A program made the position numbers and the translations under genes. From assembly GCF_027620315.1 (NCBI RefSeq), contig NZ_JAPNNL010000074.1, positions 1 to 32,682 of the forward strand: 32,682 nucleotides of DNA, read 5' to 3'. Numbering within the stretch: the stretch's first letter is position 1; the number at the start of each line of letters is the position of its first letter. The stretch comes from Nonomuraea corallina (lineage in GTDB: Bacteria; Actinomycetota; Actinomycetes; Streptosporangiales; Streptosporangiaceae). The notes under the pieces are model-generated. The model was not told where the DNA came from, did no database searches, and saw only the letters and a program-made list of their open reading frames with translations. Shown one piece after another: positions 16,676-24,206 of the stretch.

Positions 16676-17572
16676 ATGCTCGAGATCAGCGGACTGCGCA
16701 AGCGCTTCGCCGGCTCCCCCGGGACGCCCGAAGGCAAGCAGGCACTGGACGGGATCGGCTTCACCGTCCGGCCGGGGGAGATGTTCGGCTTCGTGGGCGC
16801 CAACGGCGCGGGCAAGTCGACGACCATGCGGATCGTGATGGGCGTGCTCAAGGCCGACGCCGGCACCGTGACCTGGCGCGGCGAGCCCGTGACGTACGCC
16901 GACCGCCAGCGCTTCGGCTACATGCCGGAGGAGCGCGGGCTCTACCAGAAGATGCGCGCCAGTGAGCAGATCGAGTACTTCGGCCGGCTGCACGGGATGA
17001 GCCCGGACCGGGCGAAGAAGGCGACCGAGGACCTGCTGGAGCGGCTCGGACTGACCGAGCGCAGGAACTCCAGCGTGGAGTCGCTCTCCCTGGGCAACCA
17101 GCAGCGCGTGCAGCTCGCCGTGGCGCTGGTGCACGACCCGGAGCTGCTGATCCTGGACGAGCCGTTCTCCGGCCTCGACCCGATCGCGGTGGAGGCGCTG
17201 GCCACGGTGCTGCAGGAGCGGTGCCGCGGGGGCGTGCCGGTGATCTTCTCCAGCCACCAGCTCGAACTGGTGGAGCGCCTCTGCGACTCCGTGGGGATCG
17301 TCTCCGCGGGCCGGATGGTGGCCAGCGGCCCGGTCGACGAGCTGCGCGCCGCCGAGGGCGGCACGCTGCGGGTCGTGGTCCGCAACCCGGCCCCCGGATG
17401 GGCCGACGGCCTGCCGGGCCTGGTGAGCGTGCAGGGTGATCGCCACGTGCTGGTCACCGAGGACGGCGACGACCAGGAGATCCTGCGCCGGGCCGTCAAG
17501 GCGGGACATGTCGAGCACTTCGGGGTCGAGCAGCCGACCCTCACCGAGATCTTCAAGGAGGCCGTGGCGTGA
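16676..17572 (+). CDS. ABC transporter ATP-binding protein
   Basis: Cytoplasmic ATPase of an ABC-2 type transporter, 298 aa. Visible motifs are Walker A G41ANGAGKST49, the signature LSLGNQQ (137-143), Walker B LLILDEP (157-163) and the switch histidine in SSHQLELVE. The C-terminal part (after about residue 225) resembles the accessory domain of NatA-like exporters. The ATG at 16676 has a strong GAAGGAGAGG at 16661-16670. The stop overlaps the permease start by 4 nt (GTGA). The NatA/NatB-like pairing suggests ion or drug efflux; the substrate cannot be read from the sequence. Confidence 0.94.
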   Translation: MLEISGLRKRFAGSPGTPEGKQALDGIGFTVRPGEMFGFVGANGAGKSTTMRIVMGVLKADAGTVTWRGEPVTYADRQRFGYMPEERGLYQKMRASEQIEYFGRLHGMSPDRAKKATEDLLERLGLTERRNSSVESLSLGNQQRVQLAVALVHDPELLILDEPFSGLDPIAVEALATVLQERCRGGVPVIFSSHQLELVERLCDSVGIVSAGRMVASGPVDELRAAEGGTLRVVVRNPAPGWADGLPGLVSVQGDRHVLVTEDGDDQEILRRAVKAGHVEHFGVEQPTLTEIFKEAVA

Positions 17573-18678
17573 ACGGGATGATGCTGGTCGCGCGGCGGGA
17601 GATCGTCACGCAGATCCGTACCCGGTCGTTCATCTTCAGCCTGCTGATCACCGTGGTGATCGTGGGAGCCCTCGCGTTCGCGCCCAAGCTGTTCGACGGC
17701 CCCGACGCGTACACGCTCGGGACCGTCAACTCGCAGCAGCTGCCGCTGGAGGCGGCGGCGCCGGACATGGAGTTCGAGTGGCGCGCCTACCCCGACGAGG
17801 CGGCGGCGACGCGGGCGGTGCTCGACGGGGACGTGGACGCGGCCCTGGTCGACGGCAGCAAGGTGCTCACCGACGGGGAGATCGACACCGAGCTGGGCGT
17901 GCTGTTGCAGAGCACGCACCGGGAGGTGAAGCTGGGCCCCGCGGGAGTGAACATCGCCCCGCTGCAGGTGGAGTCCGTCGGCGCGGACACCCGTTACGAG
18001 GCCGCCCGGACGGGCATCGCGCTGGTGCTGGTCCTGGTGCTCTTCATGCTCATCATCGGGCAGGTCATGACGGTGGCCATGGGCGTGGTGGAGGAGAAGG
18101 GCAGCCGGATCGTGGAGATCCTGCTCAGCTCGGTGCGTCCGTGGCAGCTCCTCGGCGGCAAGATCATCGGGCTCGGTGTGCTCGGCCTGATCAACCTCGG
18201 CTCGATCCTCGCGGTCGGTCTGGTGGCCTCCTACGTCTCCGGGTTCGCCGCCGACTTCCCGCCCGGTATGACCGGCATCATGGCCGGCGTGATCCTCTGG
18301 TTCGTGCTCGGCTACGCGTTCTTCGCCACGCTGGGCGCCGCGCTGTCCGCTCTGGTGTCCCGCCAGGAGGAGGTGGGCAACGTGATGTCGCCGATATCCA
18401 TGGTCATCATGGCGGCCTACTTCGTGGCCTTCTACGCCGTCAACGACCCCACCGGGCCCGTCGCGACGATCGTCTCCTTCGTGCCGCCGTTCTCCTCCAT
18501 GGTGATGCCGGTGCGGATGGCGGCCACCGAGGTGCCCCTGTGGGAGGTCGCGGCGTCGGTCGGGCTCATGGTGCTGGCCGTGCTCGCCACCCTGTCCTTC
18601 GGGGCCAAGGTGTACGAGCGCGCGGTGCTGCGCACCGGTGCCAGGGTGAAGCTCGGTGAAGTCCTCCGCGCGAAGTGA
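17569..18678 (+). CDS. ABC-2 type permease (NatB-like)
   Basis: The 369-aa membrane subunit has one N-terminal transmembrane helix (about residues 22-43), an extracytoplasmic domain of about 120 residues (44-145), and then five to six helices (from about residue 150), including the family-typical VVEEKGSRIVEILLSSVRPWQLLGGKIIG cytoplasmic loop. This is the ABC-2 permease layout of NatB/YhaP-like proteins. It is translationally coupled to the ATPase and is followed by a histidine kinase overlapping its stop codon. Confidence 0.92.
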   Translation: MNGMMLVARREIVTQIRTRSFIFSLLITVVIVGALAFAPKLFDGPDAYTLGTVNSQQLPLEAAAPDMEFEWRAYPDEAAATRAVLDGDVDAALVDGSKVLTDGEIDTELGVLLQSTHREVKLGPAGVNIAPLQVESVGADTRYEAARTGIALVLVLVLFMLIIGQVMTVAMGVVEEKGSRIVEILLSSVRPWQLLGGKIIGLGVLGLINLGSILAVGLVASYVSGFAADFPPGMTGIMAGVILWFVLGYAFFATLGAALSALVSRQEEVGNVMSPISMVIMAAYFVAFYAVNDPTGPVATIVSFVPPFSSMVMPVRMAATEVPLWEVAASVGLMVLAVLATLSFGAKVYERAVLRTGARVKLGEVLRAK

Positions 18679-19850
18679 TGGACGCGATCGAGCGGGCGCG
18701 CCGCAGGACGTGGTGGATGCTGGCGTTGTTCGGGCCCTTCGTGTGGCTCTTCGTCGGCGTCCGCCTGGTCCTGTCGGCGGTCAGGGGAGACCCGCTGCCG
18801 TGGGCGCGCACCGCGGTCGCGCTGGTTCTGCTCGCCGGCTTCACCTGGCTCTACCTGCGGATCTGCACGGCGGTGGTCGAACACCGGTATCCCACCCGTG
18901 AGGTGGTGGGAGCCGGCGGGCTGGTCGTCGCCGCGGCGGCGGTCGGCGGCGCGGACCCGGCGTCCTTCGGCATGGCGCTGGTCGCGTGGCTGTCGGTGGC
19001 CTCGCTCGGGGTGCCGGCCTGGGCCGCCGTCCTCATGGCGGTGGGCACGGCGGGCGCGGGCGTCGCCCTGGGTCACCTGAACTACCTGATCGATCCGGAC
19101 CTGCTCGTGACCGGCGACTGGAGCGAGGGCAGGACCCTGCTGTTCCTCGGCGTCACCTACGGCCTCGTGTGCGCGGCCTTCCCGCCGGCCAACCGAATGT
19201 GGATGTGGATGCTGGAGCTCACCATCCAGGCGCACCAGGGCAGGGAGGCGCACACCCGGCTCGCGCTGGCCGAGGAGCGGCTGCGCTTCTCCAGGGACCT
19301 GCACGACCTCGTCGGGCACCGGCTGTCCACGATCGCGGTCAAGGCCGGGCTGGCCGTGCGGCTGTCGGACGCGGACGCTGACGCGGCCAGGGCGCAGATG
19401 GCGGAGGTCAACGACCTCACCCGCCAGGCCCTGCGCGAGCTGCGGCAGGCTGTGCGCGGCTACCGGGAGCTCGACCTGACCGCCGAGCTGAACAGCGTCA
19501 AGGACGTGCTCGAAGCGGCCGGCATCGACTGCCGCTGCCATCTGCCCTATCGCGACCTGCCCGGCGATGTGGCCCCGGTGTTCGCCTACGTGATCCGGGA
19601 GGCCGTGACCAACGTGCTGAAGCACAGCGCGGCCACCTACTGCGACATCCTGGTACGGTTCACCGACGACCGGGCCGAGCTGCGGGTACGCAACGACGGG
19701 GCCGGGCCGCGTGACGGCGGCGACCCCGGCAGCGGGCTGCCGGGGCTGAGGGAGCGGGTGGCGGCCCTCGACGGCGAGCTCACCGCGGGGCCCGTGGGCG
19801 ACGGGGAGTTTCTGCTCACGGCGGTCGTGTCCCTGCCCGTACGTGGGTAG
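18678..19850 (+). CDS. NarL-type sensor histidine kinase
   Basis: Membrane histidine kinase of 390 aa. Five to six hydrophobic segments fill residues 14-170 without an obvious extracellular sensor domain. They are followed by a HisKA_3 dimerisation helix with phosphoacceptor H209 in SRDLHDLVGHRLS, an N-box (VIREAVTNVLKHS) and a G-box with GSGLPGLRERV. Such kinases act on NarL/LuxR-type response regulators, but no response regulator gene is in the window. The ATG at 18678 shares a base with the permease stop (TGATG); a GTG at 18675 is equally possible. Coupling to the ABC genes suggests it senses or controls the transported substance. Confidence 0.93.
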   Translation: MDAIERARRRTWWMLALFGPFVWLFVGVRLVLSAVRGDPLPWARTAVALVLLAGFTWLYLRICTAVVEHRYPTREVVGAGGLVVAAAAVGGADPASFGMALVAWLSVASLGVPAWAAVLMAVGTAGAGVALGHLNYLIDPDLLVTGDWSEGRTLLFLGVTYGLVCAAFPPANRMWMWMLELTIQAHQGREAHTRLALAEERLRFSRDLHDLVGHRLSTIAVKAGLAVRLSDADADAARAQMAEVNDLTRQALRELRQAVRGYRELDLTAELNSVKDVLEAAGIDCRCHLPYRDLPGDVAPVFAYVIREAVTNVLKHSAATYCDILVRFTDDRAELRVRNDGAGPRDGGDPGSGLPGLRERVAALDGELTAGPVGDGEFLLTAVVSLPVRG

Positions 19851-19877
19851 GGGATATGGGTCGGGGTCATATCCCCT
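19849..19877 (+). promoter_or_regulatory. 10-bp inverted repeat between kinase and STAS genes
   Basis: AGGGGATATG (19849-19858) and CATATCCCCT (19868-19877) pair perfectly around the 9-nt loop ggtcggggt. The left arm contains the last two bases of the kinase stop codon, and the right arm ends 4 nt before the strong ribosome-binding site of the STAS gene. It may end the kinase transcript, gate STAS translation, or be an operator. Confidence 0.65.
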
Positions 19878-19892
19878 GTTGAAGGAGGTGGC

Positions 19893-20210
19893 ATGCGCGT
19901 CCAGGGCAATCTGAAGGGTCAGGTGGTACGGCTCGGCAACCGGCTCGACGCGGGCACGTCGGCGGGAGTGCGGTCGCGCCTGCACGAGGCGGTGCAGTCC
20001 GGCGCCGGCGATCTGATCCTCGACCTGTCCGACCTGGAGATGATCGACGCGACGGGTCTCGGCGTGCTGGTGGGCACGCACCGGCTCGCGCTCGACGCCG
20101 GACGCCGCGTGGTGCTGCGCGCCGTGCCCCCGCGGATCATGCGGATCCTGGCGGTGACCCGGCTGAACCGCGTTCTCCACGTCGAGGCGCCGGCCGCAGC
20201 GGTGGCGTGA
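19893..20210 (+). CDS. STAS-domain anti-sigma factor antagonist
   Basis: The 105-aa single STAS domain matches SpoIIAA/RsbV-like antagonists, which bind and neutralise an anti-sigma kinase when unphosphorylated. The conserved loop reads EMIDATGLGVL, so the residue normally phosphorylated (Ser in D-S-S-G) is Thr54 here. Threonine can still be a substrate of HATPase_c anti-sigma kinases. AAGGAGGT at 19882-19889 is a near-perfect ribosome-binding site. No anti-sigma or sigma gene is adjacent; the upstream gene is a histidine kinase. It converges on a TetR gene 42 bp downstream. Confidence 0.92.
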   Translation: MRVQGNLKGQVVRLGNRLDAGTSAGVRSRLHEAVQSGAGDLILDLSDLEMIDATGLGVLVGTHRLALDAGRRVVLRAVPPRIMRILAVTRLNRVLHVEAPAAAVA

Positions 20211-20252
20211 ATTTCCATTCCAGCGGCATTTATCAATAATTGCGGGCGGCCG

Positions 20253-20873
20253 TTATGGCGCCAGCGCTCTGAGGAAGAGATGTACGGCGACGCCCACGAG
20301 TTCGTCGAGCTCCGGCGGTTCCCCGGCCAGCAGCCATTCGATGAGAAGCTCCTGGAGCCCGCCTATTACGCCCAGCGCGACCAGCCGCCGATTCATCCCC
20401 GGCGCCTGCGGGAAATCGGCCCAGGCTTCCTCCACGAGCCGCGCGAAGGAGTCGATCGCCCGCTGCCGCGACATCATCAGCACATCGCCTGATCTGCGCA
20501 CCTCCACATGCATGATCCGGGCCCTGCGCCAGTCGGCCGTGGCGAACTCGACATAGGCCCGGATCCCCGCCCTGATCCGGCCGTCGAGCGTGTTGGGCGC
20601 GTCCTGCACGGCCTTGGACACCGCCGCCAGGCTTTCCTCGACGCAGCGCTCGTGCAGCGCCTGTAAGAGTTCCTCGCGGCCCCCGAAACATTCATAGAAG
20701 GCGCGGTTGGAGATCCGCGCCTCCGAGCACAGCCTTTCGATCGTCGTGGCCGCGAAACCTGGTTTCGCGTAGAGCGTGTAGGCGGCTGTCATCAGCCGCT
20801 CGCGTCTGTCGGCCAGCCTTTGTTCCGCTGACATTCCCCGGTAAGACCGGTTCACATTCCACCCGTCCAACAT
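20253..20873 (-). CDS. TetR/AcrR family transcriptional regulator
   Basis: The 206-aa protein has an N-terminal helix-turn-helix (about residues 24-66, AATTIERLCSEARISNRAFYECFGGREELL) and a helical ligand-binding domain. The start is uncertain: ATG 20873 has a G-rich run upstream, while GTG 20894 and ATG 20834 are in frame. I prefer 20873 because the YRGMSAEQR stretch often lies inside related proteins. The gene lies 62 bp downstream of an aldehyde dehydrogenase gene on the same strand and may be co-transcribed with it. A palindrome in the dehydrogenase promoter is a candidate operator for this protein. Confidence 0.92.
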   Translation of the reverse strand: MLDGWNVNRSYRGMSAEQRLADRRERLMTAAYTLYAKPGFAATTIERLCSEARISNRAFYECFGGREELLQALHERCVEESLAAVSKAVQDAPNTLDGRIRAGIRAYVEFATADWRRARIMHVEVRRSGDVLMMSRQRAIDSFARLVEEAWADFPQAPGMNRRLVALGVIGGLQELLIEWLLAGEPPELDELVGVAVHLFLRALAP

Positions 20874-20935
20874 GATCGTGGCCCCCGAGCACACAATTAT
20901 GGATGGATGATCGGATTGTGGAAAGGGCAGACAGA

Positions 20936-22408
20936 TTACCTCTTACGTCGTCCGTGCAAGAACGTGACAACTTTGATCAGCCGCTCAAGCTCCTCCGGCT
21001 GCCGGGAGAACGAGGTCAGCCGCATTCCGGGCACCGCGAAGCGCTGCCGCGCGATGGACTTGGCGCGGGCGAACTCCCGCAGCCCGTCGGCGCCGTGGAT
21101 CCGCCCGAAGCCGGAGTCGCCCGTACCGCCGAAGGGCAGCGAGGCCACACCGGCGAACGAGATGACCGAGTTCACGGCCGCCATCCCGGTGCGCATCGCG
21201 CGCGCCAGCCGCATCGCCCGGCGCCTGTCACCGGAGAACACCGTGCCCGCCAGCCCGTACGACGTGTCGTTGGCCAGCTCCAGCGCCTCCTGCGCGTCCT
21301 TGGTGCGGCGCACCGTGATCGTCGGCCCGAACGTCTCCTCGCGCACCGAGGGGGAGTCCTCCGGCACGTCCTCCACGACCACCGGATCGACGTACGGCGG
21401 CCGCACCGAGTCCGGACCGCCCGTGACCGCGCGGCCTGACTTGGTCGCGTCGTCGATGTGCCGTTTGATGATGTCGAGCTGCGCCGGCATGGTGATCGGC
21501 CCGTAGTGCTCGCCCGCCTTCACCGTGGCGACCCGCTCCGACAGCGTCCGCATGAACGGCTCGTACACGGCGTCGACCACGTACACCCGCTCCACGCCCA
21601 CGCACGTCTGGCCCGCGTTCGCCAGCGCGCCCCACAGGCAGGCGTCGACCGCGGCCTCGATGTCGGCGCCGTCGTCCACGATGAACGCGTCCTTGCCGCC
21701 GCACTCGGCCACCATCGGGGTCAGGTTCTCCGCGCAGGCCGCCATCACCCGCTTGGCCGTCGCGGTGGAGCCGGTGAAGGCGATCTTCTTGACCCGGGGG
21801 TCGCGCGCCAGGAACGCGCCCGTCTCGCCCAGCCCCGTCACCGTCTGGAACACCGGCCGCTCCGGCACCGCCTCCGCGAACAGCTCCGCCAGCTTCACGC
21901 CCACCCCCGGCGTGAACTCGCTCGGCTTGAACACCACGGCGTTGCCCGCCGCGAGCGCGTAGGCGATCGAGCCCATCGGCGTGAACACCGGGTAGTTCCA
22001 CGGCCCGATGATCCCGACGACGCCCAGCGGGAGGTACTCCAGCGTGGCCGCCAGGTTGGCGCCGATCATCCCGCCCGAGACCCGGCGCGGCCCGAGCACC
22101 TTGCGCGCGTTGCGGGCGGCCCAGTCGATGTGCGTGATCGCCAGCACGATCTCCAGAGTGGCGTCCGCGACCGGTTTGCCCGTCTCTTCGTGCACCAGCT
22201 GAGCCAGGGCCCGCAGCTCGCGCGTCACGACCGCCTTGTAGTCCAGCAGCCTGCGCCTGCGGCCCGCGTGTCCCAGCTCCTCCCACCAAACGGCGGCTTC
22301 CTGCGCCCGGCCGACCGCTTCGCGCACGGCTTCGGCGTCATGCTTGTGGTGGCTGCCGACGACCGTGCCGGTCGCCGGGTTCAGGGATTCGAACGTGAGC
22401 GTCGTCAT
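20936..22408 (-). CDS. Aldehyde dehydrogenase family protein
   Basis: NAD(P)-dependent oxidation of an aldehyde to a carboxylate. The 490-aa protein has GPWNYP (substrate and cofactor site), the general base E235 in MVAECGGKDAF and the catalytic C269 in NAGQTCVGVE, plus the ETFGP motif. The C-terminus after GDSGFGRIHG is extended by about 55 residues and ends in a basic HGRRKR tail. The substrate cannot be assigned. The ATG at 22408 has no Shine-Dalgarno, but TATCTT ends 6 nt before it, suggesting a leaderless message. The TetR gene downstream is the probable regulator. Confidence 0.95.
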   Translation of the reverse strand: MTTLTFESLNPATGTVVGSHHKHDAEAVREAVGRAQEAAVWWEELGHAGRRRRLLDYKAVVTRELRALAQLVHEETGKPVADATLEIVLAITHIDWAARNARKVLGPRRVSGGMIGANLAATLEYLPLGVVGIIGPWNYPVFTPMGSIAYALAAGNAVVFKPSEFTPGVGVKLAELFAEAVPERPVFQTVTGLGETGAFLARDPRVKKIAFTGSTATAKRVMAACAENLTPMVAECGGKDAFIVDDGADIEAAVDACLWGALANAGQTCVGVERVYVVDAVYEPFMRTLSERVATVKAGEHYGPITMPAQLDIIKRHIDDATKSGRAVTGGPDSVRPPYVDPVVVEDVPEDSPSVREETFGPTITVRRTKDAQEALELANDTSYGLAGTVFSGDRRRAMRLARAMRTGMAAVNSVISFAGVASLPFGGTGDSGFGRIHGADGLREFARAKSIARQRFAVPGMRLTSFSRQPEELERLIKVVTFLHGRRKR

Positions 22409-22414
22409 GAAGCC

Positions 22415-22441
22415 AAGATAGAACGGTAAGCTGTTGCTTAC
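22415..22441 (-). promoter_or_regulatory. Aldehyde dehydrogenase promoter with candidate TetR operator
   Basis: On the minus strand TATCTT (22420-22415) lies 6 nt before the ATG. Just upstream is the palindrome GTAAGC-TGTT-GCTTAC (22426-22441), 16 bp with perfect 6-bp arms, which would fall between the -10 and -35 positions. That is where a TetR repressor would block polymerase. The link to the neighbouring TetR protein is inference. Confidence 0.55.
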
Positions 22442-22454
22442 TAGCGCCTCCGTA

Positions 22455-22499
22455 CACGCGTATCCGGCCGGCCATCTTGCGGCCGGCCGGATACGCGTG
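22455..22499 (-). terminator. 19-bp perfect stem-loop terminator
   Basis: Arms 22455-22473 and 22481-22499 (CACGCGTATCCGGCCGGCC and its exact complement) surround a 7-nt loop, atcttgc. It lies 5 nt after the stop of the secreted lysozyme-like gene, read on the minus strand, and 14 bp before the operator of the aldehyde dehydrogenase gene, so it insulates the two. No U-run follows, as is common in actinomycetes. Confidence 0.85.
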
Positions 22500-22504
22500 C
22501 GCGA

Positions 22505-23275
22505 TCAGAGGATGGTGTCGAAGGCGTGCCAGTTGTTGCCGATGGTTTCGCCGGTGTTGGCTTGGAAGCCGCCGGTGCCGTTGCCTCGGTAGAGCTGGAG
22601 GTCCTTGGTGGTGGCGTTGCGGGCGATCAGGTCGGCCTTCCCGTCGCCGCTGAAATCGGGCACGGCCGACCCGAGGCCGATGGTGTCCACGATGATCTGC
22701 GCGTCGTCGGCCTGGGGTTGGTACCGGTCCGGATATGCGGAGACCTGCACCTTCTGGCACACCTCGCCAATGGGCGCGGTCCGCCAGGAGTTGTTGGGGT
22801 ACTTGTCCTGCATCTTGTTCAGGAACGCGTTGGTCGCCCATGTGGGGTTGAGGCGCTGCGCCCTGGTGCCCCAGGACGCCCGCTGCTGGAACAGCCCCAG
22901 GCTGTCGTGGTCGAGCTCTTCGCTGATGTTGTCGATGCTGCTCTCCACGATCGTCGTGGTGATCGCGATGACCGCGGCTCTCTCGTGCAGGCCCCTGGCC
23001 TTGACCGCCTGGATCACCATGCGGGCGCAGGAAACCCGGTAGGCCGTCATGTAGCCCCGCATCTTGGCCCGCAGCTTGCCGTTCAGGAGGGTGGCGGTCC
23101 GGGCGTCGGAGGAGTCGGCGCCGTTCGGGTCGCACGGCGCGACAGCCTTGGCCGTGTTGACGTCCGAGGCCCGGGGAGCGGGCGTGGGGTCCGCCAGGGC
23201 GGCGGTGGGCAGAGCCAGCGCCAGCCCGGCCGCCACACCCGCGATCAGCACGGCGCCGGTACGCGTCATCTTCAT
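22505..23275 (-). CDS. Secreted lysozyme-like protein with one FG-GAP/VCBS unit
   Basis: The 256-aa protein begins with a Sec signal peptide (MKMTR, hydrophobic core about 7-22, likely cleavage after A28 in ALA-DP). Residues about 85-160 resemble the lysozyme-like, transglycosylase-type domain common in secreted actinobacterial proteins (AAVIAITTTIVESS, then DSLGLFQQR and NPTWATNAFL), with E111 as candidate catalytic acid. Residues 207-256 form one FG-GAP/VCBS repeat with a calcium-loop-like DFSGDGKAD. FG-GAP units usually come in several copies, so the single terminal one, ending in DTIL, may be a remnant. The ATG at 23275 has GAGGA 5 nt upstream on the minus strand; an in-frame start at 23335 would bury the signal peptide. 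Peptidoglycan cleavage outside the cell is inferred. Confidence 0.88.
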   Translation of the reverse strand: MKMTRTGAVLIAGVAAGLALALPTAALADPTPAPRASDVNTAKAVAPCDPNGADSSDARTATLLNGKLRAKMRGYMTAYRVSCARMVIQAVKARGLHERAAVIAITTTIVESSIDNISEELDHDSLGLFQQRASWGTRAQRLNPTWATNAFLNKMQDKYPNNSWRTAPIGEVCQKVQVSAYPDRYQPQADDAQIIVDTIGLGSAVPDFSGDGKADLIARNATTKDLQLYRGNGTGGFQANTGETIGNNWHAFDTIL

Positions 23276-23350
23276 CGGAGTCCTCGTCTCGTCGATTCGG
23301 CTTACGGATGACGAGAGTGCGACGAGGTCCTGCAAAAGCGCTGCAGAGCG

Positions 23351-23370
23351 GCTGTAAGCGGCTGTAAGCG
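23351..23370. repeat. Tandem 10-bp repeat upstream of the lysozyme-like gene
   Basis: GCTGTAAGCG occurs twice in direct tandem in the 232-bp gap between nucS and the lysozyme-like gene, and is followed by CAGCCGC, which can pair with the GCGGCTG formed at the junction (23358-23364 with 23374-23380). One DNA turn of spacing suggests a regulator binding on one face. The rest of this gap holds no ORF; a weak CACCGCG/CGCGGTG stem (23439-23445 with 23474-23480) could end nucS. Confidence 0.5.
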
Positions 23371-23507
23371 TCGCAGCCGCCGGAACGGTTCACGCACGCT
23401 CAGACAGGACTACGGCCCGGTGTCCGGCACCACGAGACCACCGCGTGAAGGGTGGAACGACGCTCTTGAAGGGCGCGGTGTAAATTCGCTGAAACGCCAG
23501 GTCGGCC

Positions 23508-24170
23508 CTAGAACAGGGTCGGGTTCTCCGGCTCGATGCCGCGCAGCGCGGCGTAGTCGAGCGTGACGCACTCGATGCCCCGGTCGGCCGCCAGCACCCG
23601 GGCCTGCGGCTTGATCTCCTGAGCGGCGAACACCCCGCGCACCGGGGCCAGCAGCGGGTCGCGGTTGAGCAGCTCCAGGTAGCGGGTGAGCTGCTCAACG
23701 CCGTCGATCTCACCCCGGCGCTTGATCTCCACCGCCACCGTGGCGCTCTTGGCGTCGCGGCACAGGATGTCGACCGGGCCGATGGCCGTCATGTACTCGC
23801 GCCGGATGAGCGTGTAGCCCTCGCCGAGGGTGGTGATGTGCTCGGCGAGCAGCTCCTGCAGGTGGGCCTCGACGCCGTCCTTGATCAGCCCGGGGTCGAC
23901 GCCCAGCTCGTGGGAGGAGTCGTGGAGGATCTCGGCCATCGTCAGCACGAGCTTCTCGCCGGTCTTGCCGTGGGTGACGGTCCAGGTCTCGCCGTCCTCC
24001 TTGAGCTTGCACGGCGGGTTCATCCAGTTGAGCGGCTTGAAGGCGCGGTCGTCGGCGTGGATCGACACGCTGCCGTCGGCCTTGATGAGCACGAGCCTGG
24101 GGGCCATCGGCAGGTGTGCCGTGAGCCGTCCGATGTAGTCGACGCTGCAACGCGCGATGACCAGCCGCAT
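23508..24170 (-). CDS. nucS: Mismatch-specific endonuclease NucS (EndoMS)
   Basis: Cuts both strands at mismatches and replaces MutS/MutL mismatch repair in most Actinobacteria. The 220-aa protein matches the actinobacterial form: an N-terminal DNA-binding and dimerisation domain (about 1-105), then a PD-(D/E)xK nuclease domain with D134 (GPVDILCRD), E148 and K150 (VAVEIKRRG). It ends with ENPTLF, and the extreme C-terminus of NucS is reported to bind the sliding clamp. The ATG at 24170 has TAGGGT 8 nt upstream on the minus strand. The gene is divergent from a 3-hydroxyacyl-CoA dehydrogenase with only 36 bp between the two starts. Confidence 0.96.
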   Translation of the reverse strand: MRLVIARCSVDYIGRLTAHLPMAPRLVLIKADGSVSIHADDRAFKPLNWMNPPCKLKEDGETWTVTHGKTGEKLVLTMAEILHDSSHELGVDPGLIKDGVEAHLQELLAEHITTLGEGYTLIRREYMTAIGPVDILCRDAKSATVAVEIKRRGEIDGVEQLTRYLELLNRDPLLAPVRGVFAAQEIKPQARVLAADRGIECVTLDYAALRGIEPENPTLF

Positions 24171-24206
24171 GAGAGTCCACCCTAGCGGCTCTGTAAAACT
24201 ACGAGC

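Noticed and set aside
22455..22499. Inverted terminal repeat or attachment site of a mobile element
   Set aside because: No integrase, transposase, tRNA or second copy is nearby; the position directly after a stop codon fits a terminator.
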